Assembly (NCBI GenBank): GCA_963828215.1
Contig: CAWHFO010000068.1
Location: 186,001-250,000 of the forward strand
Direction: 5' to 3'
Source of the DNA: CAVTJL01 sp963828215
GTDB taxonomy: Bacteria; Pseudomonadota; Alphaproteobacteria; Geminicoccales; Geminicoccaceae
Length of the DNA: 64,000 bases
The first letter of the stretch is position 1; every line of letters starts with the position of its first letter. The notes beneath the pieces were generated by a model. The model saw nothing but the letters and a program-made list of their open reading frames with translations. It was not told where the DNA came from and made no database searches. The position numbers and the translations under genes were made by a program. Shown piece by piece: positions 46,859 through 56,130 of this stretch.

Positions 46859-47668
46859 ATGCCCGATCCCGCCCCCGCCGCAGCCAAGAAGCGCGGCCCG
46901 AAGACGCCCGAGGGCAAGGCCCGCTCCTCGATGAACGCCCTCAGGCACGGCCTCCGCGCGAAGCGTTTTCTGCTCCTCCCCGAGGAGGAGTCTTCCGAGT
47001 TTCTTTCATTCGCCGCCGACATCCGGGCCAGCTACCGGCCGGAGGACGCGGTCGAGGCCGGCCATGTCGAGGCCATCCTCGTCGCCATGTGGCGGGAGAT
47101 CCGCGCCGACCGCATCGAGGGCGAGGTGATGGAGCGCAACCAGCCCGGGATCCCCGGCCAGAGCCACGGCACCGACCTCCATCGCCACGACGAGCGAGCC
47201 TCGCTGACGACCGCGCTCCGCTACCGCACCCAGGCCCAGATGGAGCTGAGGCGCGCCACCGACCTCTTCTGGCGCCACAGGAAGGCACGGCTCGCGGGGC
47301 TGCTCGGGGAGGCGGAGGAGGCCGAGGTCGGGGCCGCCCCGGCCGGGACGCCCGCTCCGTGCACGAACGAATTCGCCAACGGGAACGCCCCGCCCGCCGC
47401 CGCGCCGGAGCCCGCCCCGGCCGAGGCCGATGTCTGCACGAACGAATTCCCTGCCCCCGCCCCGCCGCCGCCCGAGGAGCCCCGGGACGACACGGTCACG
47501 CTGCTCTCGACCTACCGGACCCTGAAGAAAAAATCGGCGACGGATGCCTGGGCGTGGCTGAACGAGCTGACGGCCGAGGAGATCCGGCAGATCCAGGGGG
47601 CGTTGGCGGGCGAGCTGGCCCGGCAGCGCGGCAAAGGCGGCGCCGACGGCGGGCCGGGCGCCGGCTGA
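46859..47668 (+). CDS. hypothetical protein with KTPEGKARSS-type N-terminus
   Basis: A 269-residue protein starting MPDPAPAAAKKRGPKTPEGK, followed by ARSSMNALRHGLRAKRFLLLP. A basic KRGPKTPEGKxRSSxNALxHGL opening occurs in a group of uncharacterised proteins from high-GC bacteria. The middle is helical with a string of charged residues (AMWREIRADRIEGEVMERNQPG). The linker from about residue 160 is proline/alanine-rich and contains the pentapeptide CTNEF twice (PCTNEFANGN and VCTNEFPAP). The C-terminal WAWLNELTAEEIRQIQGAL is helical. Possibly nucleic-acid binding. Start at 46859 after CCGGAGC. Function unknown. Confidence 0.65.
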   Translation: MPDPAPAAAKKRGPKTPEGKARSSMNALRHGLRAKRFLLLPEEESSEFLSFAADIRASYRPEDAVEAGHVEAILVAMWREIRADRIEGEVMERNQPGIPGQSHGTDLHRHDERASLTTALRYRTQAQMELRRATDLFWRHRKARLAGLLGEAEEAEVGAAPAGTPAPCTNEFANGNAPPAAAPEPAPAEADVCTNEFPAPAPPPPEEPRDDTVTLLSTYRTLKKKSATDAWAWLNELTAEEIRQIQGALAGELARQRGKGGADGGPGAG

Positions 47669-47828
47669 CGCCCGGCGCGGTGGCGGGCGGGCACGCTCTT
47701 GTCGGCGACCGCGGATTTCCCATCTGACTGGAGCGGTGCCGGGGAGGGGAGCGACGTCTCGCGATTTGTCGCGTGCTGCTGTCTCGGCCGGGAGCCGCCT
47801 GCAAGCAGACCCGACGGGAGCACGAGCG

Positions 47829-48491
47829 ATGACCCTGAGACTCGGCGACACGGCGCCAGACTTCGAGGCGGACACAACCGAGGGCCACATCAAGTTTCAC
47901 GACTGGATCGGTAGCGGCTGGGCGGTTCTGTTCTCCCATCCCAAGGACTTCACGCCGGTCTGCACCACCGAGCTTGGGACCATGGCGCGCATGAAGCCCG
48001 AGTTCGACAAGCGCGGCGTCAAGATCCTGGGCATCAGCGTCGACCCGGTCGAGGATCACCGGCGGTGGTCCAACGACATCAAGGAGACGCAGGGCACGGC
48101 GCCGAACTACCCGATGATCGGCGACCCGACGCTCGCCGTGGCCAAGCTCTACGACATGCTGCCCGCGGGAGCCGGCGACACCTCGGTCGGGCGCACCGCG
48201 GCCACCAACGCCACCGTGCGCAACGTCTTCATCGTCGACCCGAACAAGAAGATCCGCCTCATCCTGGTCTATCCGATGACCACGGGCCGCAATTTCGACG
48301 AGATCCTGCGGACCATCGACTCGATGCAGCTCACCGAGAAGTTCCAGGTGGCGACGCCGGCCAACTGGCAGAAGGGCGGCGACGTCATCGTCGTCCCCTC
48401 GGTGTCGACCGAGGATGCGAGAAAGAAGTTCGCCAAGGGTGTCACGGAGGTGAAGCCCTATCTGCGGCTGACGCCCGATCCCAGCGCCTGA
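47829..48491 (+). CDS. 1-Cys peroxiredoxin (Prx6 type)
   Basis: A 220-residue AhpC/TSA-family peroxidase. The peroxidatic cysteine is C45 in FSHPKDFTPVCTTELG. The C-terminal extension and the absence of a resolving cysteine indicate the Prx6/1-Cys group, which reduces hydrogen peroxide and organic peroxides in the cytoplasm. ISVDPVEDHRRW, GDPTLAVAKLYDMLP and RLILVYPMTTGRNFDEILR are typical. ATG at 47829, 160 bp after the previous gene. Confidence 0.95.
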   Translation: MTLRLGDTAPDFEADTTEGHIKFHDWIGSGWAVLFSHPKDFTPVCTTELGTMARMKPEFDKRGVKILGISVDPVEDHRRWSNDIKETQGTAPNYPMIGDPTLAVAKLYDMLPAGAGDTSVGRTAATNATVRNVFIVDPNKKIRLILVYPMTTGRNFDEILRTIDSMQLTEKFQVATPANWQKGGDVIVVPSVSTEDARKKFAKGVTEVKPYLRLTPDPSA

Positions 48492-48541
48492 TCGGCCCTC
48501 GTGGTAGCGGGCGGGGGCGGGGCGCTCCCCTTGGTCCCACG

Positions 48542-49669
48542 ATGACGGGGGCGGAGCGTCCCGACCTCGGGATCGACGACTATGTGGCCGGCGTCCGCGC
48601 CGGCCGCCGCCCCGTCCTCGCCCGCGCCATCACGCTGATCGAGAGCGCCCGCGCCGACCACGAGAGCCTCGGCCAGGAGCTGCTGACCCGTCTCCTCCCG
48701 CATACCGGAGGGGCCTTCCGCGTCGGGATCACCGGCGTGCCCGGTGTCGGCAAGAGCACCTTCATCGAGGCGCTCGGCACCCTGCTCACCGGCAGGGGCC
48801 ATCGCGTGGCGGTCCTGGCGATCGACCCGTCGTCCAGCCGGACGGGAGGCTCGATCCTCGGCGACAAGACCCGGATGCCCCGCCTCGCGACGGACCCGGC
48901 CGCCTATGTCCGGCCGTCGCCGACCTCGGGTGCTCTTGGCGGCGTCGCCCGCATGACGCGGGAGACGATGCTGCTCTGCGAGGCGGCGGGATTCGACGTG
49001 GTCCTGGTCGAGACCGTGGGCGTCGGGCAGTCGGAGATCCTCGTCGCCGGGATGGTCGACTTCTTCCTGGCGCTGATGCTGCCGGGCGCCGGCGACGAGC
49101 TTCAGGGCATCAAGAAGGGCCTGATCGAGCTCGCCGACATGATCGCGATCAACAAGGCCGACGGCGACAACCGCCTGCGCGCGGAGCAGGCCGCCCGCCA
49201 CTACGGCAACGCGCTGGGCATCATCGAGCCCGCCACGCCGGATTGGCGCCCGCCCGTCGTCACCCTGAGCGCCATCGAGGGAACGGGAATAGACGCGATC
49301 TGGGAGGCGATCGAGCGCCATCGCCGGACCGTGGAGGCGAGCGGCGAGCTGATGCGCAGGCGACGCGAGCAGATGATCCGCTGGTTCCGCTCGCTCCTGG
49401 ACGAGCGTCTGCGCCAGGCCTTCCGTCACGATCCGACCGTCGCGGCCCGCCTGGCCGAGGCCGAGCGCGCGGTCGCCGCGGGCGAGCTCGCCCCGGGCGC
49501 TGCCGTCGAGCGGGTCCTCGGCATCGGCCTGATGCCCGGCCACGGACCCGGCCCCGCCGCGCGCTCCTTGACTCGCGGCCCTTTGCCTTTCACGAGTTCC
49601 CGGCCGATCCACAGGGCGGGCCGATGCTCGGCCGGGCGCCCGACCATGATCCTGGGTTCAGGGAGGTAG
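48542..49669 (+). CDS. MeaB/ArgK-type GTPase (mutase chaperone) with an unusual C-terminal tail
   Basis: A 375-residue G3E-like P-loop GTPase. Walker A is GITGVPGVGKSTF (P-loop about residues 64-72), followed by DPSSSRTGGSILGDKTRM, VLVETVGVGQSE and the guanine-specificity NKAD (in MIAINKADGDNRLRAEQ). MeaB protects and reloads B12-dependent methylmalonyl-CoA mutase; no mutase gene is in this window. About 40 residues at the end (from roughly SLTRGPLPF to GSGR) do not look like the family and run to three bases before the next gene, so a missed stop or indel near 49550 is possible. Confidence 0.88.
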   Translation: MTGAERPDLGIDDYVAGVRAGRRPVLARAITLIESARADHESLGQELLTRLLPHTGGAFRVGITGVPGVGKSTFIEALGTLLTGRGHRVAVLAIDPSSSRTGGSILGDKTRMPRLATDPAAYVRPSPTSGALGGVARMTRETMLLCEAAGFDVVLVETVGVGQSEILVAGMVDFFLALMLPGAGDELQGIKKGLIELADMIAINKADGDNRLRAEQAARHYGNALGIIEPATPDWRPPVVTLSAIEGTGIDAIWEAIERHRRTVEASGELMRRRREQMIRWFRSLLDERLRQAFRHDPTVAARLAEAERAVAAGELAPGAAVERVLGIGLMPGHGPGPAARSLTRGPLPFTSSRPIHRAGRCSAGRPTMILGSGR

Positions 49670-49672
49670 GTC

Positions 49673-50677
49673 ATGAAGAGACGCGATACGTTCAAGCTGC
49701 TCGGTGCGACCGCTGCGGGCGCCATGAGCTTCTCGGCCTTCGGGCCGGCCGTCGCCGCGACCGAGAAGACGATGGTGACCGTGGTGAAGATCACGGGCAT
49801 TCCCTGGTTCAACCTGGTCAACAAGGGGCTCGAGCGCGGCGGCAAGCAGTTCGGCATCGACGTCTCGATGGTGGGCCCCGCCAATGTCGATCCCGCCCAG
49901 CAGGTCAAGCTGGTCGAGGACCTGATCGCCAAGAAGGTCGACGTGATCGGGCTGGTCCCGCTCGACGTGAAGGTCCTGGCCCCGGTCCTGCAGCGCGCCC
50001 AGGAGGCCGGCATCCCGGTCATCACCCAGGAGGGCCCGGACCAGGACGGCCGCACCTGGGACGTCGAGCTGATCGACTCGGTCAAGTTCGGCGAGGTGCA
50101 GATGCAGGCGCTCGCCCGCGAGATGCACGACGAGGGGGAGTATGTCGTCTATGTCGGCACGCTCACGACGCCGCTGCACAACAAGTGGGCGGACGCCGCG
50201 ATCGCCTACCAGAAGGCGCACTATCCCAAGATGAAGCTGGCGGCGAGCCGCTTCCCCGGTGCCGACGAGATCGACACCGCCTACCGCACCACGCTCGACG
50301 TGCTGAAGGCCTATCCGCAGCTCAAGGGCATTCTGGGCTTCGGGTCGAACGGGCCGATCGGGGCCGGCAACGTGATTCGCGAGAAGCACCTTCAGAAGAA
50401 GGTCGCCGTCCTCGGGACGGTCGTGCCGTCCCAGGCGAAGCCGCTGATCATGCAGGACGTGATCCGCGAAGGCTTTCTCTGGAGCCCCATCGACGCCGGC
50501 TACGCGATGGTCGCGGTGGCGCAGAGGGTGCTCGAGAAGGAGCCGATCGAGAGCGGGTTCGAGGTGAAGGGCCTCGGCAAGGCCAGCGTCGACGCGGCGA
50601 ACAAGGTCGTCGCCTGGAACGACATCCTGACGATCAACAAGAAGACGATCGACGGGCTGATCGCCCAGGGCCTCTGA
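49673..50677 (+). CDS. sugar ABC transporter substrate-binding protein (LsrB/ribose type)
   Basis: A 334-residue periplasmic binding protein. The leader MKRRDTFKLLGATAAGAMSF contains a twin-arginine-like RRDTFK. The first strand VTVVKITGIPWFNLVNKGLE and IGLVPLDVKVLAPVLQRAQEAGIPVITQEGP fit the pentose/AI-2 binding family. It lies three bases after the meaB-like stop and is followed by a matching ATPase and two permeases (50746-54231), forming a complete ribose-type importer on the plus strand. Confidence 0.93.
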   Translation: MKRRDTFKLLGATAAGAMSFSAFGPAVAATEKTMVTVVKITGIPWFNLVNKGLERGGKQFGIDVSMVGPANVDPAQQVKLVEDLIAKKVDVIGLVPLDVKVLAPVLQRAQEAGIPVITQEGPDQDGRTWDVELIDSVKFGEVQMQALAREMHDEGEYVVYVGTLTTPLHNKWADAAIAYQKAHYPKMKLAASRFPGADEIDTAYRTTLDVLKAYPQLKGILGFGSNGPIGAGNVIREKHLQKKVAVLGTVVPSQAKPLIMQDVIREGFLWSPIDAGYAMVAVAQRVLEKEPIESGFEVKGLGKASVDAANKVVAWNDILTINKKTIDGLIAQGL

Positions 50678-50745
50678 TCCAGCGGTCGGCATCCGGGTGC
50701 CCTGCACCCGGACGTCGGCCGGACCTGCTGCGACCCGGAGCCGCC

Positions 50746-52230
50746 GTGGCCAACCTGCTCGAGCTCACGCACATCTCGAAGCGCTTCGGCGGCGTCCAGG
50801 CGCTGGCCGACGTGGATCTCGCCATCGCCGCCGGCGAGATCCACTGCCTGGTCGGCGAGAACGGCTCGGGCAAGTCCACCCTCATCAAGATCATCTCGGG
50901 CGTCCAGCCGCCCGAGCCGGGCGGCAAGATCGTCATCGCGGGCCAGGACTACCCGCACCTCACGCCGATCCTGAGCACGCGCTGCGGCATCCAGGTCATC
51001 TATCAGGACCTCTCGCTCTTCCCGAACCTGTCGGTGGCGGAGAACATCGCCGTCGTCCGGCATCTCGGGCGGCCTCGGGCGGTCGACTGGCCGGCGATCC
51101 GCCTGACCGCGGCGCAGGCGATGGAGCGGGTCGGGGTGGCGCTCGATCCCGCGGCCAAGGTCGCGGACCTCTCGATCGCCAATCGCCAGCTCGTCGCCAT
51201 CTGCCGCGCCATGGCCGCCGAGGCCCGGCTCGTCATCATGGACGAGCCCACGGCTTCCCTGACCCGTCACGAGGTCGATTCGCTCCTGGCGCTGGCCCTC
51301 GAGCTCCAGCGCCGCGGCATCGCCATCGTGTTCGTCAGCCATCGCCTCAACGAGGTGATGGAGATCGCCCAGCGGGTCACGGTGCTGCGCGACGGCCGGA
51401 AGGTCGGCACGTTCGAGGCCAGCCTGATGACCGATCACCGCCTCGCCCTGCTGATGACCGGCAAGGAGTTCCACTACGATCTCAGGGAGCGCGATCTGTC
51501 CACCGCGGAGCACGTCCTCTCGGTCGGCAACCTCACCCGGGCGGGCGAGTACGAGGATGTGAGCTTCGACGTGCGCGCCGGCGAGATCGTCGGGCTGACC
51601 GGCCTTCTGGGCTCGGGCAGGACCGAGCTCGCCCTCTCGCTCTTCGGCATGACGCATCCCGATTCCGGCGTGATCCGGCTGCACGGCGAGCCGACCCGGC
51701 TCCCCTCCAGCCGCGACGCGATCGCCAAGGGCATAGCCTATGTCTCGGAAGACAGGCTGGGCCTGGGCCTCGTCCTCGAGCAGCCCATTTCCACGAACAT
51801 CATCCTGACCGTGCTGGATCGCCTCGCCCGCGCCCTGCGGCTGATCCCGACGCGCGTTCGAGACGAGACGGTGGCGCGCTGGGTCCAGGACCTGGCGATC
51901 AAGACCGGCGACCCCGCGAATGCCGTGAGAACCCTCTCGGGCGGGAACCAGCAACGCGTCGTGCTCGCCAAGTGGCTGGCGACCGAGCCGCGCCTGCTCA
52001 TTCTCGACAGCCCGACCGTGGGCGTCGACATCAGCGCCAAGGACGGGATCTACGAGATCGTCAAGCGCCTCGCCGCCGAGGGCTTGGCGGTGCTGATGAT
52101 CTCGGACGAGATTCCCGAGGTCCTCTATCACAGCCACCGGATCCTGATCATGAGGCGCGGCCGCATCACCGGCGAGTTCCTGCCGCACCATACCTCCGAG
52201 GCGGAGCTGAGCGAGGCGGTCAATGCGTGA
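50746..52230 (+). CDS. sugar ABC transporter ATP-binding protein (ribose type, tandem ABC)
   Basis: A 494-residue protein with two ABC domains, starting with GTG at 50746 (GGAG six bases upstream). The first has Walker A GENGSGKST and Walker B VIMDEPTASL. The second has the degenerate P-loop GLLGSGRTEL, the signature LSGGNQQRVVLAKWL and Walker B LLILDSPTVGVD, where the catalytic glutamate is replaced by serine. This asymmetry is usual in part of this family. It energises the importer formed by the two following permeases. Confidence 0.94.
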   Translation: MANLLELTHISKRFGGVQALADVDLAIAAGEIHCLVGENGSGKSTLIKIISGVQPPEPGGKIVIAGQDYPHLTPILSTRCGIQVIYQDLSLFPNLSVAENIAVVRHLGRPRAVDWPAIRLTAAQAMERVGVALDPAAKVADLSIANRQLVAICRAMAAEARLVIMDEPTASLTRHEVDSLLALALELQRRGIAIVFVSHRLNEVMEIAQRVTVLRDGRKVGTFEASLMTDHRLALLMTGKEFHYDLRERDLSTAEHVLSVGNLTRAGEYEDVSFDVRAGEIVGLTGLLGSGRTELALSLFGMTHPDSGVIRLHGEPTRLPSSRDAIAKGIAYVSEDRLGLGLVLEQPISTNIILTVLDRLARALRLIPTRVRDETVARWVQDLAIKTGDPANAVRTLSGGNQQRVVLAKWLATEPRLLILDSPTVGVDISAKDGIYEIVKRLAAEGLAVLMISDEIPEVLYHSHRILIMRRGRITGEFLPHHTSEAELSEAVNA

Positions 52231-53215
52231 CGCCCTGGCCCGCTTCCGGCACAGCCACGAGTTCTTCCTGCTGGTCGTCACCATCGTCCTCGTCGTGATC
52301 CTCGCGATCTCGGCCGACGGCTTCTTCACCCTGCAGAACCTCTTCGATCTCCTGACCTCCTACGCCTTCACGGGTATCCTGGCGGCGGGGCTGCTGGTCG
52401 TGCTGATCTCGGGCGGCATCGACATCTCGTTCACGGCCTCGGCCACGGTCGCCCAGTACGTGGCCCTCACTGTGGCCAATGACTACGGCATAGGCTGGAT
52501 CGGCGTCTTCGCCATCGCCATCGCCATCGGCGTGGCCTGCGGCCTGATCAACGCCATTCTCGTCACCAATCTCAAGATCTCCAGTATCATCGTTACCATT
52601 GCCATGCTCAATGTGTACTATGGTCTTCTGGTATTCGTCACGCATGGTAACTACATTTATTCGCTGCCGGATTGGTTCAGCAACGGCATAAACTGGATTC
52701 TCTATACGGATGCCGACCAGAACGAGTACGCGATCAATCTCCAGATCCTGGCGCTGGTCTTCGTCTTCCTGCTCACCTGGGTGATCCTGACGCGCACCAA
52801 TATCGGCCGGCAGATCTACGCGATGGGGGGCAATCCCGACGCCGCCCAGCGGCTGGGCTTCAACGTCTTCCGCCTCAACCTGCTGAGCTACGGCTATATG
52901 GGCTTCACGGCCGGCGTCGCCTCCCTGGTCCAGGCCCAGCTGGCCCAGTCGGTGGCGCCTACCGTGCTCGTCGGCAAGGAGCTGCACGTGCTGGCGGTCG
53001 TCATCCTCGGCGGCGCCAGCCTTCTCGGCGGCGTCGGCACCGTGCTCGGCACCGTGCTCGGGCTCGTGCTGCTCGCCGTGATGGAGAACGGCCTGATCAT
53101 CATGGGCGTGTCCTCCTACTGGCTCGACTTCTTCGTCGGCCTCGTCATCCTCGTCGCGGTGAGCTCCACGGCGCGCGCCTCGTTGATGAGGCGCGCGCGG
53201 ACTGCCGCGGCATGA
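52223..53215 (+). CDS. sugar ABC transporter permease (ribose type), first subunit
   Basis: A 330-residue permease of the BPD_transp_2 family with about eight to ten helices. The N-terminal FFLLVVTIVLVVILAISADG is followed by ISGGIDISFTASATVAQY, the family signature near helix 3, and by VVILGGASLLGGVGTVLGTVLG. It overlaps the ATPase gene by eight bases and the next permease by four, so it is translationally coupled in the operon. Confidence 0.93.
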   Translation: MRDALARFRHSHEFFLLVVTIVLVVILAISADGFFTLQNLFDLLTSYAFTGILAAGLLVVLISGGIDISFTASATVAQYVALTVANDYGIGWIGVFAIAIAIGVACGLINAILVTNLKISSIIVTIAMLNVYYGLLVFVTHGNYIYSLPDWFSNGINWILYTDADQNEYAINLQILALVFVFLLTWVILTRTNIGRQIYAMGGNPDAAQRLGFNVFRLNLLSYGYMGFTAGVASLVQAQLAQSVAPTVLVGKELHVLAVVILGGASLLGGVGTVLGTVLGLVLLAVMENGLIIMGVSSYWLDFFVGLVILVAVSSTARASLMRRARTAAA

Positions 53216-54231
53216 GCCGGGCGCTCGAGACCCCGGCCATTGCCGCCCCCCTTCAGTGGCTGCGCCGCTCCGGCGATGGCGGAACCAATCTTCGGCTGAT
53301 CCTTCTGCTTCTGGTCCTGATCGTCGCGTTCAGCCTGTCGGTCGGGCGCGGCCTCTTCTCGGTCGCGGCCCTCCAGTCCATGGCCTTCCAGATGCCGGAG
53401 CTCGGCATCCTCTCCCTCGCCATGATGGTGGCCCTGCTCTCGGGCGGTCTCGATCTCTCGATCATCGCCACGGCCGATCTGTGCGCGCTGGCGATCGCCT
53501 ACATGCTGACCCTGCACCTGCCCTACACCTCGGGCCTGCCCTGGCTGGCCTGGCAGGTCGCGGCCATCGCCTCGGGCTTCGTCGTCGCCGGGCTGATCGG
53601 CCTGATCAACGGCCTGCTCGTCGCCTATGTCGGGGTCTCGCCGATCCTGGTCACGCTCGGCACGATGACGATGGTGAAGGGAATCGCCATCGGCCTGACC
53701 CACGGCAACGTCATCTCGGGCTTCCCGGCCTGGGTCGTGTTCATCGGCAACGGCACCGTCCTGGGCGTCCCGATGGCGATCTTCGTCTTCGCGGCCGTCG
53801 CCATCCCGCTCGCCATCATGCTGACCCGCTCACCGCTCGGCATCGGCATCGCCATGATCGGCTCGAACGAGCGGGCGACGCGCTATTCGGGCATCGACAC
53901 GCGGCGCGTCCTGCTCAAGGTCTATCTGCTCTCGAGCCTGCTCGCCGCCTGTGCCGCCGTGGTGATGATGGCGCGCTTCAACTCGGCGAACGCTTCCTAC
54001 GGCGAGAGCTATCTTCTGGTGACCATCCTCGCCGCCGTCCTCGGCGGGATCGACCCCATGGGCGGCTTCGGCAGGGTCAGCGGCCTCGTGCTGGCCCTCG
54101 TCATCCTCCAGCTCATCTCCTCGGCGTTCAACCTGCTCGGCATCAGCCAGTTCCTGACGCTGGCGATCTGGGGCGGCATCCTGATCGCCGTGGCGGCGAT
54201 CCCGATCCTCTATCACAAGCTCTTCGGCTGA
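53212..54231 (+). CDS. sugar ABC transporter permease (ribose type), second subunit
   Basis: A 339-residue BPD_transp_2 permease. LILLLLVLIVAFSLSVGRGLF is the first helix and SGGLDLSIIATADLCALAIAY the signature segment. LGTMTMVKGIAIGLTHG and VLGGIDPMGGFGRVSGLVLALV follow. It pairs with the preceding permease to form the heterodimeric channel. The start ATG overlaps the previous stop. The stop is 33 bp from the convergent MalG-type gene. Confidence 0.93.
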   Translation: MSRALETPAIAAPLQWLRRSGDGGTNLRLILLLLVLIVAFSLSVGRGLFSVAALQSMAFQMPELGILSLAMMVALLSGGLDLSIIATADLCALAIAYMLTLHLPYTSGLPWLAWQVAAIASGFVVAGLIGLINGLLVAYVGVSPILVTLGTMTMVKGIAIGLTHGNVISGFPAWVVFIGNGTVLGVPMAIFVFAAVAIPLAIMLTRSPLGIGIAMIGSNERATRYSGIDTRRVLLKVYLLSSLLAACAAVVMMARFNSANASYGESYLLVTILAAVLGGIDPMGGFGRVSGLVLALVILQLISSAFNLLGISQFLTLAIWGGILIAVAAIPILYHKLFG

Positions 54232-54264
54232 GCCTTCCAGCCCTGTCTCGCTGGAGCTGCTGGA

Positions 54265-55116
54265 CTACTGGACGGCGCCGAGGGTCAGGCCGCGGACGAT
54301 GTGACGCTGGACGAGGATGCCGAGCGCCACGGACGGCACCAGCGAGATCACGGCCAAGGCGCTCGCCTCGCCGTACTGGGCCCCCTGAAAACCCAGGAAC
54401 GCGCGGAAGATGGTCGGCAGCGTATAGGCGTGCCGGCTCGTGAGGTTGAGAGCGAAAAAGAACTCGGTCCAGACGGCGATGAAGGCGAAGACCGCGGTGG
54501 CGACGATGCCGGGTGCGGAGAGTGGCAGGGCCACGCTCCAGAACGCCCGCCAGCGCGAGCAGCCGTCGACGAGGGCCGCCTCCTCCATCTCCTTGGGAAG
54601 CTGGCGAAAGAAAGTGAACATCATCCAAACGGAGAGCGGCAGGGTCATGACGGTGTAGATCAGGACGAGGCCGAGCCGCGTGTCGTAGAGGCCGTAGCTT
54701 CGATAGAGCAGAAAGACCGGCAGGACGATGGCGATGGGCGGCAGGAAGCGCTGGGATAGAACCCAGAAGGCGAGGTGCTGGCCGCCCGTGTTGAAGCGGG
54801 CGAGGCTGTAGCCCATGAAGGTCCCGAAGAGGGCCGAGAGGACCGTCGTCGCCGTGGCCACAACGAAGCTGTTGATGAGCCCCTCCAGCCCGCGATAGGC
54901 GAAGAGCGCTGCCGTATAGTGCACGAGGGTCGGCTGCGCCGGGAACCAGACGGGCGGGATCGCCAGATAGTCGTCCGTCGGCTTGATCGAGGTCACGATC
55001 ACCCAGTAGAGCGGCAGGAGGACGAAGGCCGCCATCAGCCCGATGAAGCCGAACCGCAGGATCTCGCCGCCGAGGCTGCGCGGCGATCCGCGCCTCACGC
55101 CATCCATCTCTGCCAT
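54265..55116 (-). CDS. carbohydrate ABC transporter permease (MalG/CUT1 type)
   Basis: A 283-residue inner-membrane permease with six helices. FGFIGLMAAFVLLPLYWVIVTSIKP is followed by the EAA loop (MEEAALVDGCSRWRAFWSVALPLSAPG), which contacts the ATPase. The C-terminus is IVQRHIVRGLTLGAVQ, typical of MalG-type subunits. It partners the MalF-like gene at 55116 (1-bp overlap) and the binding protein at 57 kb. No ATPase gene lies in this minus-strand cluster; a shared MsmK-like ATPase may serve it. Confidence 0.94.
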   Translation of the reverse strand: MAEMDGVRRGSPRSLGGEILRFGFIGLMAAFVLLPLYWVIVTSIKPTDDYLAIPPVWFPAQPTLVHYTAALFAYRGLEGLINSFVVATATTVLSALFGTFMGYSLARFNTGGQHLAFWVLSQRFLPPIAIVLPVFLLYRSYGLYDTRLGLVLIYTVMTLPLSVWMMFTFFRQLPKEMEEAALVDGCSRWRAFWSVALPLSAPGIVATAVFAFIAVWTEFFFALNLTSRHAYTLPTIFRAFLGFQGAQYGEASALAVISLVPSVALGILVQRHIVRGLTLGAVQ

Positions 55117-56060
55117 CAGACGGCCTCCGGTCGCAGGAGCTTGCGGACGAGAACGGCGATGATGATCGCCGTCAGTGCCAGGAATATCCAGCTGCCGGCG
55201 GTCGCCGTGGACAGGTGGAATTGCTGGAAGCCGGTCACGTAGAGATAGTAGGAGGTCGTATAGGTGCTGGTGCCCGGCCCGCCGCCGGTCATGACATAGA
55301 TGATGTCGAAGAGCTTGACCGCGTCGAGGAGCCGGAGCGTCAGCGCCAGCAGCATGATCGGCAGGAGCTGCGGCACGGTGACGTGCACGAAGGACTGGAA
55401 GCGCGTGGCCCCGTCGAGTGCTGCTGCCTCATAGAGCTCCGGCGCGATCCCGCTCAGGCCCGAGAGCAGGATGACGAACATGAAGGGCGTCCACTGCCAG
55501 ACGTCGGCCGTGACGATGGCGATGAAGTTCCAGGGAGTCTGTGTCAGCCAGGCGATCTCGACCGGCCGCCGCAGCAGCTGGCCCAGCAGATAGTCGACGG
55601 GACCGAAGGGGTGCTGCAGGAGCAGCGACCAGAACTGGCCCACGATCACGGGGCTGACGAAGAGGGGGATGAGAAAGATCGTCATCAGGACGCCGCGGGC
55701 GCGGAAGCGGTCGGTCATGGCGAGCGCCAGGAGCAGGCCCAGGCCGAACTCGACGGCGACGCTGGCCGCCGAGAGGATCGCGGTCGTGACCAGCGAGCTG
55801 GCGAACAGCGGATCGGCCAGCACCTGCTGGAAGTTCTGGAGACCGACGAAGGCGTGGCCGGGGATCTGGAAGTCGTAGTTAACGAAGGCGACCCAGACCG
55901 AGTAGATCAGCGGATAGATCGAGAAGAGGAGAATAAGGAGAACCGCCGGCAGCACCAGGAGCCAGCGGATATGCCGGTCGACCCACCCCCAGCGACCCGC
56001 ACCCCGGCTAACCGCGCGTCGGCTAGGAAGAGCCCCATGCGCGCTGGCACCCTGCGCCAT
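55116..56060 (-). CDS. carbohydrate ABC transporter permease (MalF/CUT1 type)
   Basis: A 314-residue permease, first helix at about residues 30-52 (RWLLVLPAVLLILLFSIYPLIYSVWVAF). The EAA motif is in LYEAAALDGATRFQSFVHVTVPQLLP. GGGPGTSTYTTSYYLYVTGF and the downstream pore helices are typical of CUT1 MalF-like subunits. It overlaps the MalG-type gene and follows the SBP gene (56131-57805) on the same strand. Confidence 0.94.
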   Translation of the reverse strand: MAQGASAHGALPSRRAVSRGAGRWGWVDRHIRWLLVLPAVLLILLFSIYPLIYSVWVAFVNYDFQIPGHAFVGLQNFQQVLADPLFASSLVTTAILSAASVAVEFGLGLLLALAMTDRFRARGVLMTIFLIPLFVSPVIVGQFWSLLLQHPFGPVDYLLGQLLRRPVEIAWLTQTPWNFIAIVTADVWQWTPFMFVILLSGLSGIAPELYEAAALDGATRFQSFVHVTVPQLLPIMLLALTLRLLDAVKLFDIIYVMTGGGPGTSTYTTSYYLYVTGFQQFHLSTATAGSWIFLALTAIIIAVLVRKLLRPEAV

Positions 56061-56130
56061 GCTCGTCCTTGTCGTCAGGGGTTGAAAGACTGCCCGCCGC
56101 CGATGGCAAGGGCGGCGGGCAGCAGCCGGA

